Shown piece after piece: positions 1-10,937 of a DNA stretch of 64,000 nucleotides. Source of the DNA: Tubulanus polymorphus (taxonomy: Eukaryota > Nemertea > Palaeonemertea > Tubulaniformes > Tubulanidae). Both the position numbers and the translations under genes were made by a program. The notes beneath the pieces were generated by a model, which saw only the letters and a program-made list of their open reading frames with translations, ran no database searches and was not told where the DNA came from. Numbering within the stretch: position 1 is the first letter of the stretch; each line of letters begins with the position of its first letter. The stretch covers positions 5,501,001 to 5,565,000 of the forward strand of contig NC_134031.1 in NCBI RefSeq assembly GCF_964204645.1, in the 5' to 3' direction.

Positions 1-899
1 TAGTAGAATTTTCGACACGGTTGACAACGATCGGCGACCTATCAACGACCATCGTCGTCGAAATATCAAAAACGCGTCACTTCCAGAATACATCCTTTTC
101 GAAAATCCGCGAACGTCGTCGCAGTTTTTAACATATACGTATATAGTTGAACGCGCTTTATCGACTGAACGGATGGGACGCGATTGACCCAACACCCGCG
201 TCCGAATTCTAAATTCTACAAATCTTTACCGATAAAACAACAACAACAGCAACGACGATGACGACGTATTCCGTCTGCTGTAGACCCGACACGCGAATAA
301 ACTCTCGCGCATCATCGACTAATAAATTCTGTTTAACGATGACATTTACGATTTTCCAGTTCGGTGTCAAAGACGAATATATCGTTTCCCAAGCGCGCGC
401 GCACACACGCCGTTTCGAGGGGTTACGAAAGGAGAATCGCGGGCAGACAAAATGCTCCGTATTGTCGTCACAAAATGCCAGCGATGCTACGCGACCGGAG
501 TATACCTCCAACAATGTCATCCGTCGCCGCCGCGGAGACGTATTATAAATCACGCAATCAACGCGAAGCTTTATTGTTGTCGAGATCAATCAACGATCAA
601 TTTGTGGCCTCAACGATATAACGTCTGACCCCTGATGGTTTTAATTTTGCGTCGGTCGTCGTCTGCGGATACACTCGCAGCAGAAACAGACCGCGTTATT
701 AGATTTATATCAATCGCAATAATATCCGTCGGGTCGTTTTGTTTTCTGGCAGTTGTTATTAGACTGAGTGAATAGAGAACCTATTTACCAGAACCTTAGT
801 TTAAAATCATCGCAATTGATCATAGTTACAATATTCATATCCCCTGTGTACGGTGTAATCGCCAATGCTTCAATGTACGATGATTCCATAAATGATTTC
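1..899. other. CG-rich stretch without a supported gene
   Basis: This stretch is rich in CG dinucleotides and in CGACGACG-type runs, unlike the AT-rich DNA after it. Short open frames exist on both strands (for example minus 209-589), but they show low-complexity composition and no recognisable domain. It could be the untranslated or promoter-proximal part of a gene lying outside the window. I see no splice-supported exon. Confidence 0.3.
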
Positions 900-1307
900 A
901 ATTTCGCATTAAACCTGTGGAACTGGATCCAAAGTGAAACCATATCCACAGTTGAATCGAACCCACTGATTTAATGAGCTGAGAGTGCGGATCAAATTAA
1001 ATCATCTTTCTGTGTATACAGGGTCAAATCATATCCACAATTGCGTAACTGGTGGAACTGGATCCAAGGCCTATGGACATGTATTACCGAACTGAGGGTG
1101 GGCCCCCAGTCAAGTCCAAATCACAAAACCGGTAACCACACGCGAACCGGGTTCAGCGTCTGTCCATTAAGTCCACAACTGCACTATATTGGAACCGGAG
1201 TCAAGGTCACAAGCATGTATAAAATATAGTTCAGAGACAAAACAGCACTGGCTCAAATCTACAACTGTGGGACTGGATCCAGACTCGACCTATATACAAC
1301 GGGCAGA
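900..1307. repeat. Degenerate hairpin-element debris
   Basis: The motif AACTGGATCCA and its relatives (wording such as 'tccaca(g/a)tt', 'gtggaactggatcca') recur near 920, 1050 and 1270 with intervening inverted pieces. This resembles the GGATCCAGTTCCACAGTT elements near 51,780-51,993 and 53,569-53,670. I read it as decayed copies of that family; the boundaries are not sharp. Confidence 0.35.
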
Positions 1308-1480
1308 TCCAGAGGGCAATTTTGAAGGACTTCTCGCATCCCAAAAGGGCACTTAGATGTCCATAAAAGGGAATACAAGGTGCACCCCTGCACTGAAATG
1401 CACCAATAATCTATATTTACTAAATGAAAAAGGTACACTTAAACAATTTGATGGACTTGTGCAAGTCCCCCTGGATCTGC
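1308..1480 (+). repeat. Dispersed repeat, copy 1 (partner at 40,121)
   Basis: The block containing TTTTGAAGGACT, CCCAAAAGGGCACTT, GATGTCC, AAAGGGAATA and CACTGAAATGCACC matches, in the same order and orientation, a block at about 40,121-40,295 inside a GAPVD1 intron. Two matching copies 39 kb apart indicate a dispersed element of unknown class. No open frame or terminal inverted repeat was recognised. Confidence 0.6.
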
Positions 1481-1975
1481 CGCAGCTATATAATTATGCA
1501 TGGAACTCAGATCAGAGTCAAACTAGATCGACGATTGTAAAACTTGATCCGTCTTTCAAACTGTACATGGATATCATAATGTAACGCTAATCATAACTAT
1601 CAGCCTCGCGACAGAGTCAGACGTCACAGTCAGTTTAAAAACCTGATTAAAATCGTTTCATTTCGAACATCGCGAGTTATTATTTACCGATAGATCATGT
1701 TCTAACGATCGGTTTAGCATAAATCATTGACTGTAAAATGGCACGTGAACGCAGCCAGCTCGCCGAGCCCGTGATTACAGCCACTGGAGAACATTAAAAG
1801 CGCCGAACGATCCACTCGACAAAAACAAAAACACGCACGAAATGAAAAACATCAAGCCAAACGTCACTATTCTGAATTTGCTACGAAAAAGGTCTATCCT
1901 TGGTATCACGATAACGATAACCGAATTTTCTATAGCGCCCTTCACACTGAGACACAACGTTCAAAGGGGCTTTTC

Positions 1976-2330
1976 ATTGGTATTTTTACCCCCAGCCTAT
2001 CGGGCCAGGAACCCATTTGCTCCTGGGTGGAGAGAGGCAATGAGGATAAGTGCCTTGCCTGAGGACACTACAGGAACCCTGAGCGGTATGGGTGAGTGGT
2101 TAGAGCGTTCGACTCTGGGAAGCCAGCTCTCGGGTTCGAACCCCGTACATTACCGCAGTGTCCCCAGGCAAGACACTTATCCTCATTGCTTCTCTCCATC
2201 CAGGATTAAATGGGTACCCGGTCTGATAGATGACTCCCGAGCGCTAACAGCTGCTCGGATATTACTTCTCTCCAGGGAGACTGATACATGGAGATACATG
2301 GAGTTATAGGCTGGGGGTAATAATACCAAT
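1976..2330. mobile_element. Fold-back element with tRNA-like core
   Basis: The ends are inverted copies of each other: the left end reads ATTGGTATTTTTACCCCCAG, and the right end is its near-complement finishing at 2330. Inside, a second inverted pair of about 60 bp (around 2005-2075 and 2155-2215, containing GCAATGAGGATAAGTG) flanks a tRNA-like centre at 2083-2157. That centre carries an A-box-like TGAGTGGTTAGAGC and a B-box-like GGTTCGAACCCC. The anticodon arm does not pair well, so it is not a functional tRNA. It could be a fold-back DNA element that captured a tRNA/SINE head, or two SINEs fused head-to-head. Confidence 0.6.
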
Positions 2331-2451
2331 TTAATGGAAAACGCTGTTGAACATAGTATTACAGTGAAAACTGCGCTTAAGAAATTAAACAACTATTACT
2401 TTTATCATCATAACCATTCAACTTAACTAAAAAATACTTAAACAAAAATAC

Positions 2452-2745
2452 TTAACCCTTTCAGTGTGTCCAGACCGCAGAGCAGTGTATAAACTAGTGA
2501 TGGATTTTGCTAGTACACCGCACTGCGGTGTATTGATTTAATTAGTAATTAATAATTATCTCTTGAAAGATGGCAGCACCTGTCAAACAGAGTGAAATAT
2601 TAGTAACTAACGATACACCGCGCCACGGTGTAGACGCACTATAGTGGTATTCCCGTTATTCAACATACTAGAGTGGAATTTTTCAAAAATTTCAAATTGT
2701 CACCAGCACTATAGGGTATTAACTAGTCAGCACTAAAAGGGTTAA
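2452..2745 (+). mobile_element. TTAA MITE copy 1 (piggyBac-like)
   Basis: The element is bounded by TTAA on both sides. Its ends are CCCTTTCAGTG and, degenerately, CAGCACTAAAAGGG in inverted orientation. It contains paired ACACCGCA/TGCGGTGT palindromes and the shared internal segment GATGGCAGCACCTGTCAAAC. No transposase frame is present, so it must have been mobilised in trans. TTAA target sites plus CCC termini are the hallmark of piggyBac-type transposons. Confidence 0.8.
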
Positions 2746-3060
2746 GTGAAATATTTTTCCACATGAGTTAAGCGTGCCTGAAAATCAAGCGTAAATGAAG
2801 TGTCATCTGTTTGTTTATCGCGCAAATATTTCGGATACGTCGAAATTCAGGCGTGAAAATATTCGAATTCGAGTACGCCGCGAGAACTCGTCGCTGAGAG
2901 ACCATCGAGGATACGGAAATCATTTGACAACGTTTTACCATCTACTTAATATAGTCGGCGTATAATATCAAAACAATCAATAACGCCGGCTTCAAGCAGA
3001 CGCAAATATACCTAATGGAATCAAACTGGTCAGCGTAAGCTAACGGGGAGAGAGGAGGAG
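2746..3060. other. No gene seen
   Basis: AT-rich single-copy-looking sequence between a TTAA MITE and a SINE-like piece. No coding frame, RNA gene or repeat is recognised here. Confidence 0.5.
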
Positions 3061-3185
3061 ATGAAGAGGCAGATATTGAAAGTATGAAAAAAGGAAACAT
3101 CCTCCCCCGGCTGGGATTGGAACCTGATGGTATCCCTTCATTCAGCCAGGGCATGAACCCCTGCACTAAAAAACCCCGCCACACT
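3061..3185 (-). mobile_element. tRNA-derived SINE-like copy A (minus)
   Basis: Read on the minus strand, the piece begins with the leader TCTAGTGTGGCGGGG. It continues through an A-box-like CCTGGCTGAATGAAGGG and a B-box-like AGGTTCCAATCCC, then GGGGGAGGATG. The same order is found at 3693-3790 (plus) and 27,870-27,950 (plus). The A/B box spacing matches a tRNA-type RNA polymerase III promoter. It is inverted relative to copy B, with a minisatellite between them. Confidence 0.55.
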
Positions 3186-3692
3186 AGAAACTCTGCTCTG
3201 CCACACTAGAAACTGCTCTGCCACACTAGAAACCCTGCCACACTAGAAACTCTGCTCTGCCACACTAGAAACTCTGCTCTGCCACACGAGAAACTGCTCT
3301 GCCACACTAGAAACCCTGCTCTACCACACTAGAAACTGTTCTGCCCCACCAGAAACTGCTCTGCCACTCTCTCTGAAACTCTGCTCTGCCACACTAGAAA
3401 CTCTGCTCTGCCATACTAGAAACTCTGCTCTGCCACACTAGAAACTGCTCTGCCACACCAGAAACTCAGCTCTGCCACACTAGAAACTGCTCTGCGATAC
3501 TAGAAACTGCTCTGCCATACTAGAAACTGCTCTGCCACACTAGAAACTGCTCTGCCACACTAGAAACTGCTCTGCCACACTAGAAACTGCTCTGCCACAC
3601 TAGAAACTGCTCTGCCACACTAGAAACTCAGCTCTGCCACACTAGAAATCCTGCCACACTAGAAATCCTGCCACACTAGACTGGGTGCGATG
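3176..3692. repeat. Minisatellite, unit about 20-24 bp
   Basis: Roughly twenty tandem units of the form TGCCACACTAGAAACTGCTC fill the interval. Variants carry two to four extra bases (AAACTCTGCTC) or a shorter AAATCC unit, and the block near 3,480-3,640 is the most homogeneous. The unit core GCCACACTAGA is the complement of the leader TCTAGTGTGGC that begins both flanking SINE-like copies, suggesting that the array expanded from that leader. Confidence 0.85.
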
Positions 3693-3790
3693 GTCTAGTG
3701 TGGCAGGGTTTCACCATGGCTGAGTGAAACGATGCCATCACGTTCGAATCTCTGCTGAGGAAGCATGGAAGGGGAAAACCAGAGATGATG
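3693..3790 (+). mobile_element. tRNA-derived SINE-like copy B
   Basis: The leader TCTAGTGTGGCAGGG is followed by an A-box-like CATGGCTGAGTG, GATGCCATCA, a B-box-like CGTTCGAATCTC and CTGAGGAAGCATGG. It is the inverted partner of the copy at 3061-3185 and resembles the copy at 27,870-27,950. No poly(A) or short-repeat tail is evident, so the 3' limit is uncertain. Confidence 0.6.
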
Positions 3791-4440
3791 GTATGGGAAA
3801 CGTTAGTCATGGACAGGGAGATAAGAGAAAGGCTGTATTGATCATTCTGAATTCATTCCATGCCACCAGTAGTCTTTGTTTTCTCTCTCTCACTGCGGAG
3901 AGAGGTTTATCGCGAAGTAAATAACAGGACATCAATGAGCCCCGAACGCTCTTAATGAAATGGCAATAAAGAGCCCTATGTCTAATTTCCTTTCAAAGCT
4001 CAACCTGGACAGCGCGAATACAATATACAATCAGTATAGGTCCAGGGATAGAGGTGGAACGCGTGCTTCTGGTTTCCGGAATGATTAAGCGCGGAACATC
4101 AGTCTCAGGTACGCGAACAAGGACGCCGTGGTGAAAAGAATGATGAAAATAGACCTCTTTCATTAGTCGGTTAGCGTCTGGACCCGCGCAACCCTGATTG
4201 ACGACGAAGAATTTCTCCGTTTAACAGAAATAGCCCACATTTCATAGATATATAGATAAGGCATATTTATATTGATGAGTGTAACTGAATGTACGCATTT
4301 TATGATGTCATGAATCGAAATTGAATGACCAGAGCAAGGAGGCGAGGAACTTCAGCATTCAAGATTGCGATTGTAGGAAAAAGTGGACAAGAAAAAAATG
4401 GCCACGGAAATAAATAGCAGTACAGTTCTTTAAACTTCTG
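3791..4440. other. No gene seen
   Basis: No supported coding frame. The first part may be the body of the SINE-like copy that ends near 3790; the rest shows nothing recognisable. Confidence 0.45.
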
Positions 4441-4566
4441 GGGCCAGTTGCGTAGGCATGGCTTAGACTTAGGCTCAGTCTAAGACCAACGAAGTTCTAT
4501 AGCCAATCTAACAACTAAAGACAAGACTTACAATTTAAGACCACTTTTGGACTTAAGTCACGACCC
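4441..4566. mobile_element. GGGCCAGTTGC hairpin MITE (family B), copy 1
   Basis: The copy starts GGGCCAGTTGCG, contains GGCTTAGACTTA, CAGTCTAAGACC, TATAGCCAATCTAACAAC and CCACTTTTGGACTTAAGTC, and is followed directly by a family C element. Related copies lie near 16,469, 17,585, 18,402, 43,068 and 49,800. The element is short, self-complementary at its ends and non-coding. Confidence 0.6.
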
Positions 4567-4684
4567 AGGGGCAAGTTGCTTTAAAAGTTTGTTAAAGATA
4601 ACCGGCAGATAAATACCAACAATTGTCACCATGTCAACTGTCCACTGGTTAACTCTAACCAACTTTTGAGCAACTGGGCCCCAG
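4566..4684. mobile_element. Hairpin MITE (family C), copy 1
   Basis: The left end GGGGCAAGTTGCTTTAAAAG and the right end CAACTTTTGAGCAACTGGGCCCC are inverted versions of each other. The interior has GATAACCGGCAGATAAATACC and CCACTGGTTAAC. Copies recur at 10,701, 23,362, 51,985 (interrupted) and 55,258. It is non-coding. Confidence 0.65.
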
Positions 4685-6063
4685 CGTATGAATATTGTGA
4701 ATTTCGTTCGGTATTGCTGCTTCTGCCATCTAGTGGCATAATCCCATATCATCCACTGCCGATCGCTCGTGCTTCATGCTTTTTCCTCGAGACTTGTTCG
4801 TCATAAAAGGGTTATAATATAACAGAAGGAATGATAATTCTGGTCACGACACGGATCTCTTAACTCATTTTCCAGGGAAGCTCCAGCTATGAAAATTCGG
4901 AGTTATGCGACGATCAGGAAGGCTAGTTGCAATAGACGTACATGATTTTATTCTTCAGATTCACCGTCGAGTAACTTGGGAATACGCTGCAAGATGTATC
5001 AGGCTCCAAGAATCATTACACACTTAACTGCTTGTTTATGGATTTACCTTCTATTTATACAATAAGGGACCAACTGAGTGCATTTTCCTTTATTGAAAAA
5101 TTGTCCTGTGTTTAGCAATAACGTATCAAGATGAAATCTTGGTGCGCTGTGTACAACTTTGATGATGATATACATGGTAATCGGTTTTTCCCATGACTCA
5201 CTATATAGTACATGGCAGAGCTTTTTACACTATGTTCTATATGCATGTTCTTGATAATGACGTCATTGAACTTGGATGCTGAAGGGATTTCCCAATGATG
5301 TCATTATCAAGAAACCAGGTCAAGCACAGATTAGTAGAATGGGGAAAAATTCAGACAGTTTTTTTTTGCATTTTCTCCGCGTACTTCCAAACGGCACAGA
5401 GCTGATGGACAATACTCTCTCCATATTAATTCCAACCCCTATTTCCCTCCTCATGACAACATATCAGCCGTGTATATCCAGTGGCTACAATTTGTGCCAC
5501 CAACAGCTAACAGAAAGTTACACTCAGAACCATTCTATAAGGAGCATAGCAGTTGATCCTAAAAACTACAAAAGTTGACAGACATGTTTGAGTATACCAT
5601 TGATTATAAAATAAACTGTCATCACAGATGCGTAATTGAAAGATGTCTAATTGATTGTGTAATGAGTAATTAATTGCGATTAAAAACAATAGCAGATCTT
5701 TAAAACCATACGCGTATATCTTTTTTTACTAAATATCTTCGAAACATTTGGATCGTCGAAATAGAACGAGACAAACCTGACGCTCGTAAAGAAACACTGC
5801 TCATGTTCGATACCAACTAATGCAAGATGAAACCCTAGAATCAAAAGGGTAGAGGCAGGAGTGGATCGAGTTCAGTCTTATATATACAGAAACTCGTCAC
5901 GAGAGATTTTCCAAGAAAAATCCAGACGCATATTACACTAGCTTATTACTTAGCGTATTATGTTAGCATCTTAGCGAGCGGGTAGATAAATTTCAGAATC
6001 TAGTACTTTCCGTTCATCAGTATACAGACGATACATGCTTATAATATACGTATTAATACAGTG
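4685..6063. other. No supported gene
   Basis: One 100-codon open frame (plus 5276-5578) begins here but lacks a recognisable domain or splice support. I see no RNA gene and no repeat with clear partners. Confidence 0.45.
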
Positions 6064-6352
6064 CGGCGGATCCTGAAAATTTGTGTTCTTGATTTCTATA
6101 GTGTACCTTCGAAAACTGCAGAGCTTTGAAGAATTACGCTAGCATTTCAAACTCAATCGAACCTTAAGCCCTTATAGTGCAACAATTATGACTTCGATTT
6201 TCTTGGGCAGCGGATCCTGAAAATTTGTCTACTCGATTTCAATAGTGCACATTCAAAACCGCAGAGCTACGCAAGAACAATGCTTCATTTTAAACTTGAT
6301 TGAACCTAAAGCCCTAATAAATCAACAATTATGACTTCGGTTTTCTGGGGCA
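6064..6352 (+). repeat. Tandem duplication, about 145 bp x 2
   Basis: The segment starting CGGATCCTGAAAATTTGT and ending TATGACTTCG(A/G)TTTTCT..GGCAG occurs twice head to tail, at about 6064-6208 and 6209-6352. The copies differ by many substitutions, so the duplication is old. No coding frame spans it. Confidence 0.8.
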
Positions 6353-7179
6353 GGTCGAATCCACCTACCCTCCCCTTTTAGCATCCAGCCTCTTCTGATA
6401 ACCCTTCTTGTCAGATATCCTGAATGTAGTCTTGGCAGTCTTGGCGTTGGGACAAATACAGTCTAGTAACAAGCTGGATCCACCGCTGCATTATCGGAAA
6501 TAGTCATAATTCAAACCATATAATATAATATGGTAGCAAAAAGGCGAATTTACCTGCCTTTCATTAATCATAAAAACCGTTTTTATTGTCGAACAAAATA
6601 CGTTCTGGTGGACGCAAAGCCGAAATGGGGGCATTAACACCCCTCTTAGTTCGTTGTGCCTGCACTAAAACACGGGATATTTAGAAATGGGAAATGGAGC
6701 TGATAGTAGTCTCAACCTCTCCGTATGGTGAGGTCGAGAACAAGGGAGGTCGCGAGGACTGGAGTTGAAAGACAGTACCGGTGAGGTCTCTATTGATGAT
6801 CCGTTGGTTTTATGATGAATGATGAACGTAGTCAATTATTAACAATAATACTATTTATCCAACTGCTACGATAAAAACAATAAAACACAACGATGTTAAC
6901 GATGACATATGTGTAAAAAAATTGAATGAATGAGGTTTGTAGTGAATTGGTTCGAATGTACACAACTTCTAGCGAGTTAGGGGCTAATGAATCAGCGTTA
7001 GGTAGGTTGGTACAGTACAGGTACCCAGGGGTATACCTCGGGGTACCCTCGGTGCACCTGAGGGTATACCTCGAATACGTATAGAAGCATGGACATTGAG
7101 CGTTGGGTGTAAAGTGATTGCCCATGGGGGCAGCCATACCTAGTGAGAAGTTAACAACTTACAATTACGATGAATGCTT
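6353..7179. other. No gene; small GTATACCTCGG repeats
   Basis: No supported gene. Near 7020-7080 the words GGTATACCTCG and GGGTACC recur within 60 bp, which looks like a short local duplication leading into the tandem array that follows. Confidence 0.4.
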
Positions 7180-7690
7180 CCCAGCCCAGGGTACTATGAA
7201 CACTGCAGGAGCATGGAGGTGCTGGCCAGGGTTAGATTACTGTAGATATACCAAGTGCCCGGTGAAGAAGTACCAGCCTGGGGTTCATTGAATACCGTAG
7301 GAAGTATTGCCTAGGGTACTTATATTACTGTAGATATATGGTACGGGTATCCAGTGAAGGAGCATCAGCCTAGGGTTCATGGAATACCGTAGGAGCATGG
7401 AGGTGCTGCCTAGGGTTTAGACTACTGCAGATATACAGGTACCCAATGAAGAAGGACCAGCCAAGGGTACTTACATTACTGTAGATATATGGGATGGGTA
7501 CCCAGCGAAGAAGGGCCAGCCTAGGGTACATTGAGTACTGTAAGAGCGTGGAGGTGCTGCCTAGGGTACTTATATTACTGTAGCTATATGGGATGGGTAT
7601 CCAGTGAGGGTACTTAGAATATTGCAAGAGTGTAGAGGTGTCCACCAGGGTACATTGAATGCTGTAGAAGTGTGAGCACCGAGTGAAGAG
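7180..7690. repeat. Degenerate tandem array, unit about 100-130 bp
   Basis: Four to five diverged units repeat the order CCAGCCTAGGGTTCATTGAA, TACCGTAGGAGCATGGAGG, TGCTGCCTAGGGTACTTA, ATTACTGTAGATATATGG and GATGGGTACCCAGTGAAG. Individual blocks have been shuffled or lost between units. A minus-strand open frame crosses it, but this follows from the repetition and is not evidence of a gene. Confidence 0.8.
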
Positions 7691-8639
7691 TATTCGCCCT
7701 TGTGAACACTTCAGTATCATAACATTTCTAGTTGTTGCGTCTGATATTGTGCAACAATCCGCGAGGGCCGTTATTCCCGTTTGAACGATCACCTTTTCAC
7801 CGATTGATTGGTTATTTTTTTACCAACCGGTGTTACACGTTGTTGTAGATGCCAAGATGAGCCCTGTTACCATGGCGACTAAAAGAACGTTCAATCTGAC
7901 GGGGAGGAGGGCCGCCGCCGTCGTAGTCACCGCAAACGCTTTTATCGTTTGTATATCGAGTTTTTTCTTTTTTCGAGAGTTGTTGATCTTTTCGCTGCTG
8001 CTGCTGCTGCTGTGATGGTGTTACGACAACAGTGGCTAACGGAACCGACCTCAAAACAAACAGCTAGAAATATCCACCTGTTAAACTCTTCTTCGGAGAC
8101 CGAGACTTCCGCACATATGTAACAAGTCTTTCTTTGACAACGTAATGGCCGTTATAATAATGTTTATATCATACATTGATACCTAGAATGCATTGTTCAA
8201 GGGGCTCTATTTGAGTCGATGCGCACATCATCAATATCGGCACACGAATAAAACAATTACAATTGTGAATTTTGGTGTTTATTTTGTTTTCAAATATATT
8301 TCTAGACTCATTATTCTATTTTGGAATTCAAATCCGAAATAGCTTTATTGGTCTTTGATATATAATTCATATTTTATCATCAATTGTCAACAATATCAAG
8401 CAATGCTTCATCTTTCAAGGCATCGATTAACTTTCACTTGTTAGTTTTTTAGTTGAATCCACATTCGTCATCTATTGCTTGTAGTTTATGACTTAAAACC
8501 GTAAAACATAAAACAATCAAATAATGATTGCGCCATATCATATCATTTTCAAATTCCCTAAGTTTTTATATACTCTAAAAGTAACAAGCCACAGGTAATG
8601 ATTCTTGGGCTTGAACTCGAATTCCGAAATTTCCATGCA
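7691..8639. other. No gene; one dispersed repeat copy at about 8130-8280
   Basis: No supported gene. The part at about 8130-8280 (GTTATAATAATGTTTATATCA, ACCTAGAATGCATTG, GGGGCTCTATTTGAGTCGATG) matches 12,095-12,220 in the same orientation, so it is a two-copy dispersed repeat of unknown type. Confidence 0.45.
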
Positions 8640-8965
8640 CTAGTGCTAATTGCATTTTGGATATGTCGTATCTTGGGCCAATAGCAAAATTTTATCAAGA
8701 CAACTCATTGAATTTCGACCGCGTCCCTCAGTTATGAGGTCATCTTCGAGGCCATGTCGCTGAAAAACAGTTTTTAGTGCCCAGTTAGCTAGGCCCATTC
8801 TTTGCACTGCACAACTAGACCCCTGTACTAACATTGCACCCAAGATTCATCAAGATGAACCCGATATTGATGAAGCTAAGTAGCTGAAAGACAGATACAA
8901 AGACAGACACACGTAGACAGACAGACAGACAGACAGTCACGCATGCAGACAGACACGAGAATAAG
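8640..8965 (+). mobile_element. Possible retroelement 3' tail with (ACAG)n
   Basis: A segment ending with ATTCATCAAGATGAACCCGA and then a run of GACAGACAGACAGACAGACA occupies this interval. Ends of this style, a 'TTCATCAAGAT' block followed by an ACAG microsatellite, are typical of non-LTR-type elements in marine invertebrates. No reverse-transcriptase frame is visible, so this is a tail fragment at most. Confidence 0.4.
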
Positions 8966-9524
8966 GATCTCACGGAAACCCGAGAACCAAAATTATACCT
9001 TCCGCAGTTGCTTCGCGCGAATGATTAACAAAAAAAAAACCAGTCGATCTATAGCGGCGAAATTAGGCACGCGCTTCTCATGCAACTTTTATCATATTCG
9101 GCAGTTCACTTTTCAGATCAATAACTGGGGCTAAATTAGCCGGCAATCTACGTCTCGATGCGAAACGAGACAATGCGTAACGTTTCGGTTAGATTTCCGA
9201 TAAAACTCTCTATATTGATGAATGCATGTTTTACCGCAGTGAGTGATGATGATGAGGAGGACGACGACATCGGTAATGGCAACAGGCAAATTCACGGGCG
9301 ACGGTAAAAGCTAAACCGACTGGAATGATATTCGTTGAATAAACGGCTACTATCGGAGCGCTTGTTCTTCGTATTTGCCCGTAGCGTTCGGTATATATTT
9401 GCATACGCGGCCGGCTCTGAAAGTATATACGCTGAATCCGATGATGATTTACCTACACGCGCGCGATTACTGATTTTCGACGGGCTCGAAAAATGGTTCG
9501 ACTGATATCATCATCATCGGTGGC
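8966..9524. other. No gene seen
   Basis: Moderately CG-rich, non-repetitive sequence with no coding frame that I can support. Confidence 0.45.
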
Positions 9525-9745
9525 ATCTTCTGCCGTATGAGCCACGATTTGGCATAGGCCAAAATTGGTCGGCGCCTTAACCACTCATTTGATACTAAAC
9601 GATGCTTTAACAAAGCATTTTGAGACACTTCCTGAACCAGTCGCGATTCAAACGCAATAAGTTGACCCGTGCTTGAATTTGGCTCGGGTCTAGGCCGTCA
9701 TTTTTGGTCGGGCTGAACTTGGCACGGGCCAAAACGCTTGTGCAA
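9525..9745. repeat. Dispersed repeat, copy 1 (partner at 57,128)
   Basis: The words TTTGATACTAAACGATGC, GAACCAGTCGCGATTCAAACGCAATAA and the many GGGCCAAA/TTTGGC(A)C(A) blocks match 57,128-57,475, where they appear in the same order. GGGCC...GGCCC-type ends suggest a hairpin element, but its limits are unclear. Confidence 0.55.
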
Positions 9746-10700
9746 TAGCGGCTATAGTCTACTACAGATTTTTGTAGGAGGAAATATAAAAAAAATCCAC
9801 CGTCTTACAAACCGTGGTAAATACCCCTTGGATCCATAAGTAGACTGCCGTACATGGCTACGATATCATAAATAAATTATGAAATTGGATTTCAAAAATG
9901 ATTTCGTCAAATTTGAAATATCCAACAGGTGATATATGATCGCGGCGACCCTGCGTAGAGACGGATCCAGATCACAGTAAAGATAGTACGTACTACACGG
10001 ACACGGACGAGATAATATACGGTTTTTTATCTACGACGAAATCTTTTTCCCGCGCTCGCTTCTCGGGTCGGAATCAGATTACGCTATGTTTACTCCGTGT
10101 TTACTCCTTAAACATTTAAGACTGTCAGGTAACGATAGGAGGATAAATAGAGCGTATTTTGTTTTCGCCGTCCTTTTCTGCTGGTAACGTGGTCGGATGT
10201 CAGCCCCGGATCAGTCGGTACACAATGTCCGTGCAAGATGCATGAATATACGAGGAAAAAATCCAACCATAGATTCAGCCAAAGATGAAAAGTTCGATGG
10301 CTAATAGTTATTATTCATATACACTTCTTTTCAAGAACTTTTCATCCTCGGCTGAATTATTGCGGGATTTCTCCCGTACGGCCCTGGATCTGAATTCAAA
10401 TCCTTGAACAGCTACAGCTAGGGTTTGTGACAGCCTAGCCGCTATCAGGTATCCCTATCTATGCGTGGGTGGGGAGGAAGAATGCGGCGCTGATCATGTA
10501 ACCACAAATCAAGGACATCATTACAGTTTAATACCGCATATACTGAATCTCAATTCAGATTATATAATACTCTATTCCCAAAAACAAATCCTCGATTCTA
10601 ATCACCAGCAGCGTGAGGTATGTAGCGTTCTCAATGAAGATTTTTCAAGAATATCCGAATACTTCATCCACAAGTAATGCTTAAAACGCATATCGACGCC
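9746..10700. other. No gene seen
   Basis: No supported coding gene. A 70-codon open frame at 10,465-10,677 has no recognisable feature. An imperfect hairpin is present at 10,250-10,350 (AGCCAAAGATGAAAAGTTC against GAACTTTTCATCCTCGGCT). Confidence 0.4.
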
Positions 10701-10832
10701 AGGGGCCATTCGCTGAAAAGTTGGTTAAAAGATAACCAGTGGATAAATACTTAAGTAACATTGAACTTGTCACTAGATATCTCGACTATCCACTGGTTAC
10801 TTCTAAACCAACTTTTCAGCAACTGCAGCCCC
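10701..10832. mobile_element. Hairpin MITE (family C), copy 2
   Basis: It starts CAGGGGCCATTCGCTGAAAAG, ends CTTTTCAGCAACTGCAGCCCCTG, and contains GATAACCAGTGGATAAATAC and TATCCACTGGTTA. The inverted ends pair over most of their length. Confidence 0.7.
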
Positions 10833-10937
10833 TGAAATCTGTATTTCTGTAAAACATTTTAGATATTCTACCGTCATTCCGATGTACTTAATCCAAAGCC
10901 AAGTGGGATACACTCGCCAGATGGTGCAACAAAATAC

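Noticed and set aside
209-589. 126-codon minus-strand frame near the window start
   Set aside because: Low-complexity CG-rich sequence, no domain and no splice context.
2083-2157. tRNA gene
   Set aside because: A and B boxes are present, but the acceptor and anticodon arms do not pair properly; it is the core of a repeat element.
1842-2309. 155-codon plus-strand frame
   Set aside because: It runs across the fold-back element with the tRNA-like core, so the frame is incidental.
3176-3692. CRISPR-like array
   Set aside because: The units are contiguous without unique spacers, and the genome is eukaryotic; it is a minisatellite.
5276-5578. 100-codon plus-strand frame
   Set aside because: No recognisable domain or conserved motif, and it is isolated.
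7370-7792. 140-codon minus-strand frame
   Set aside because: It lies in the degenerate tandem array and has a repeating, low-complexity product.
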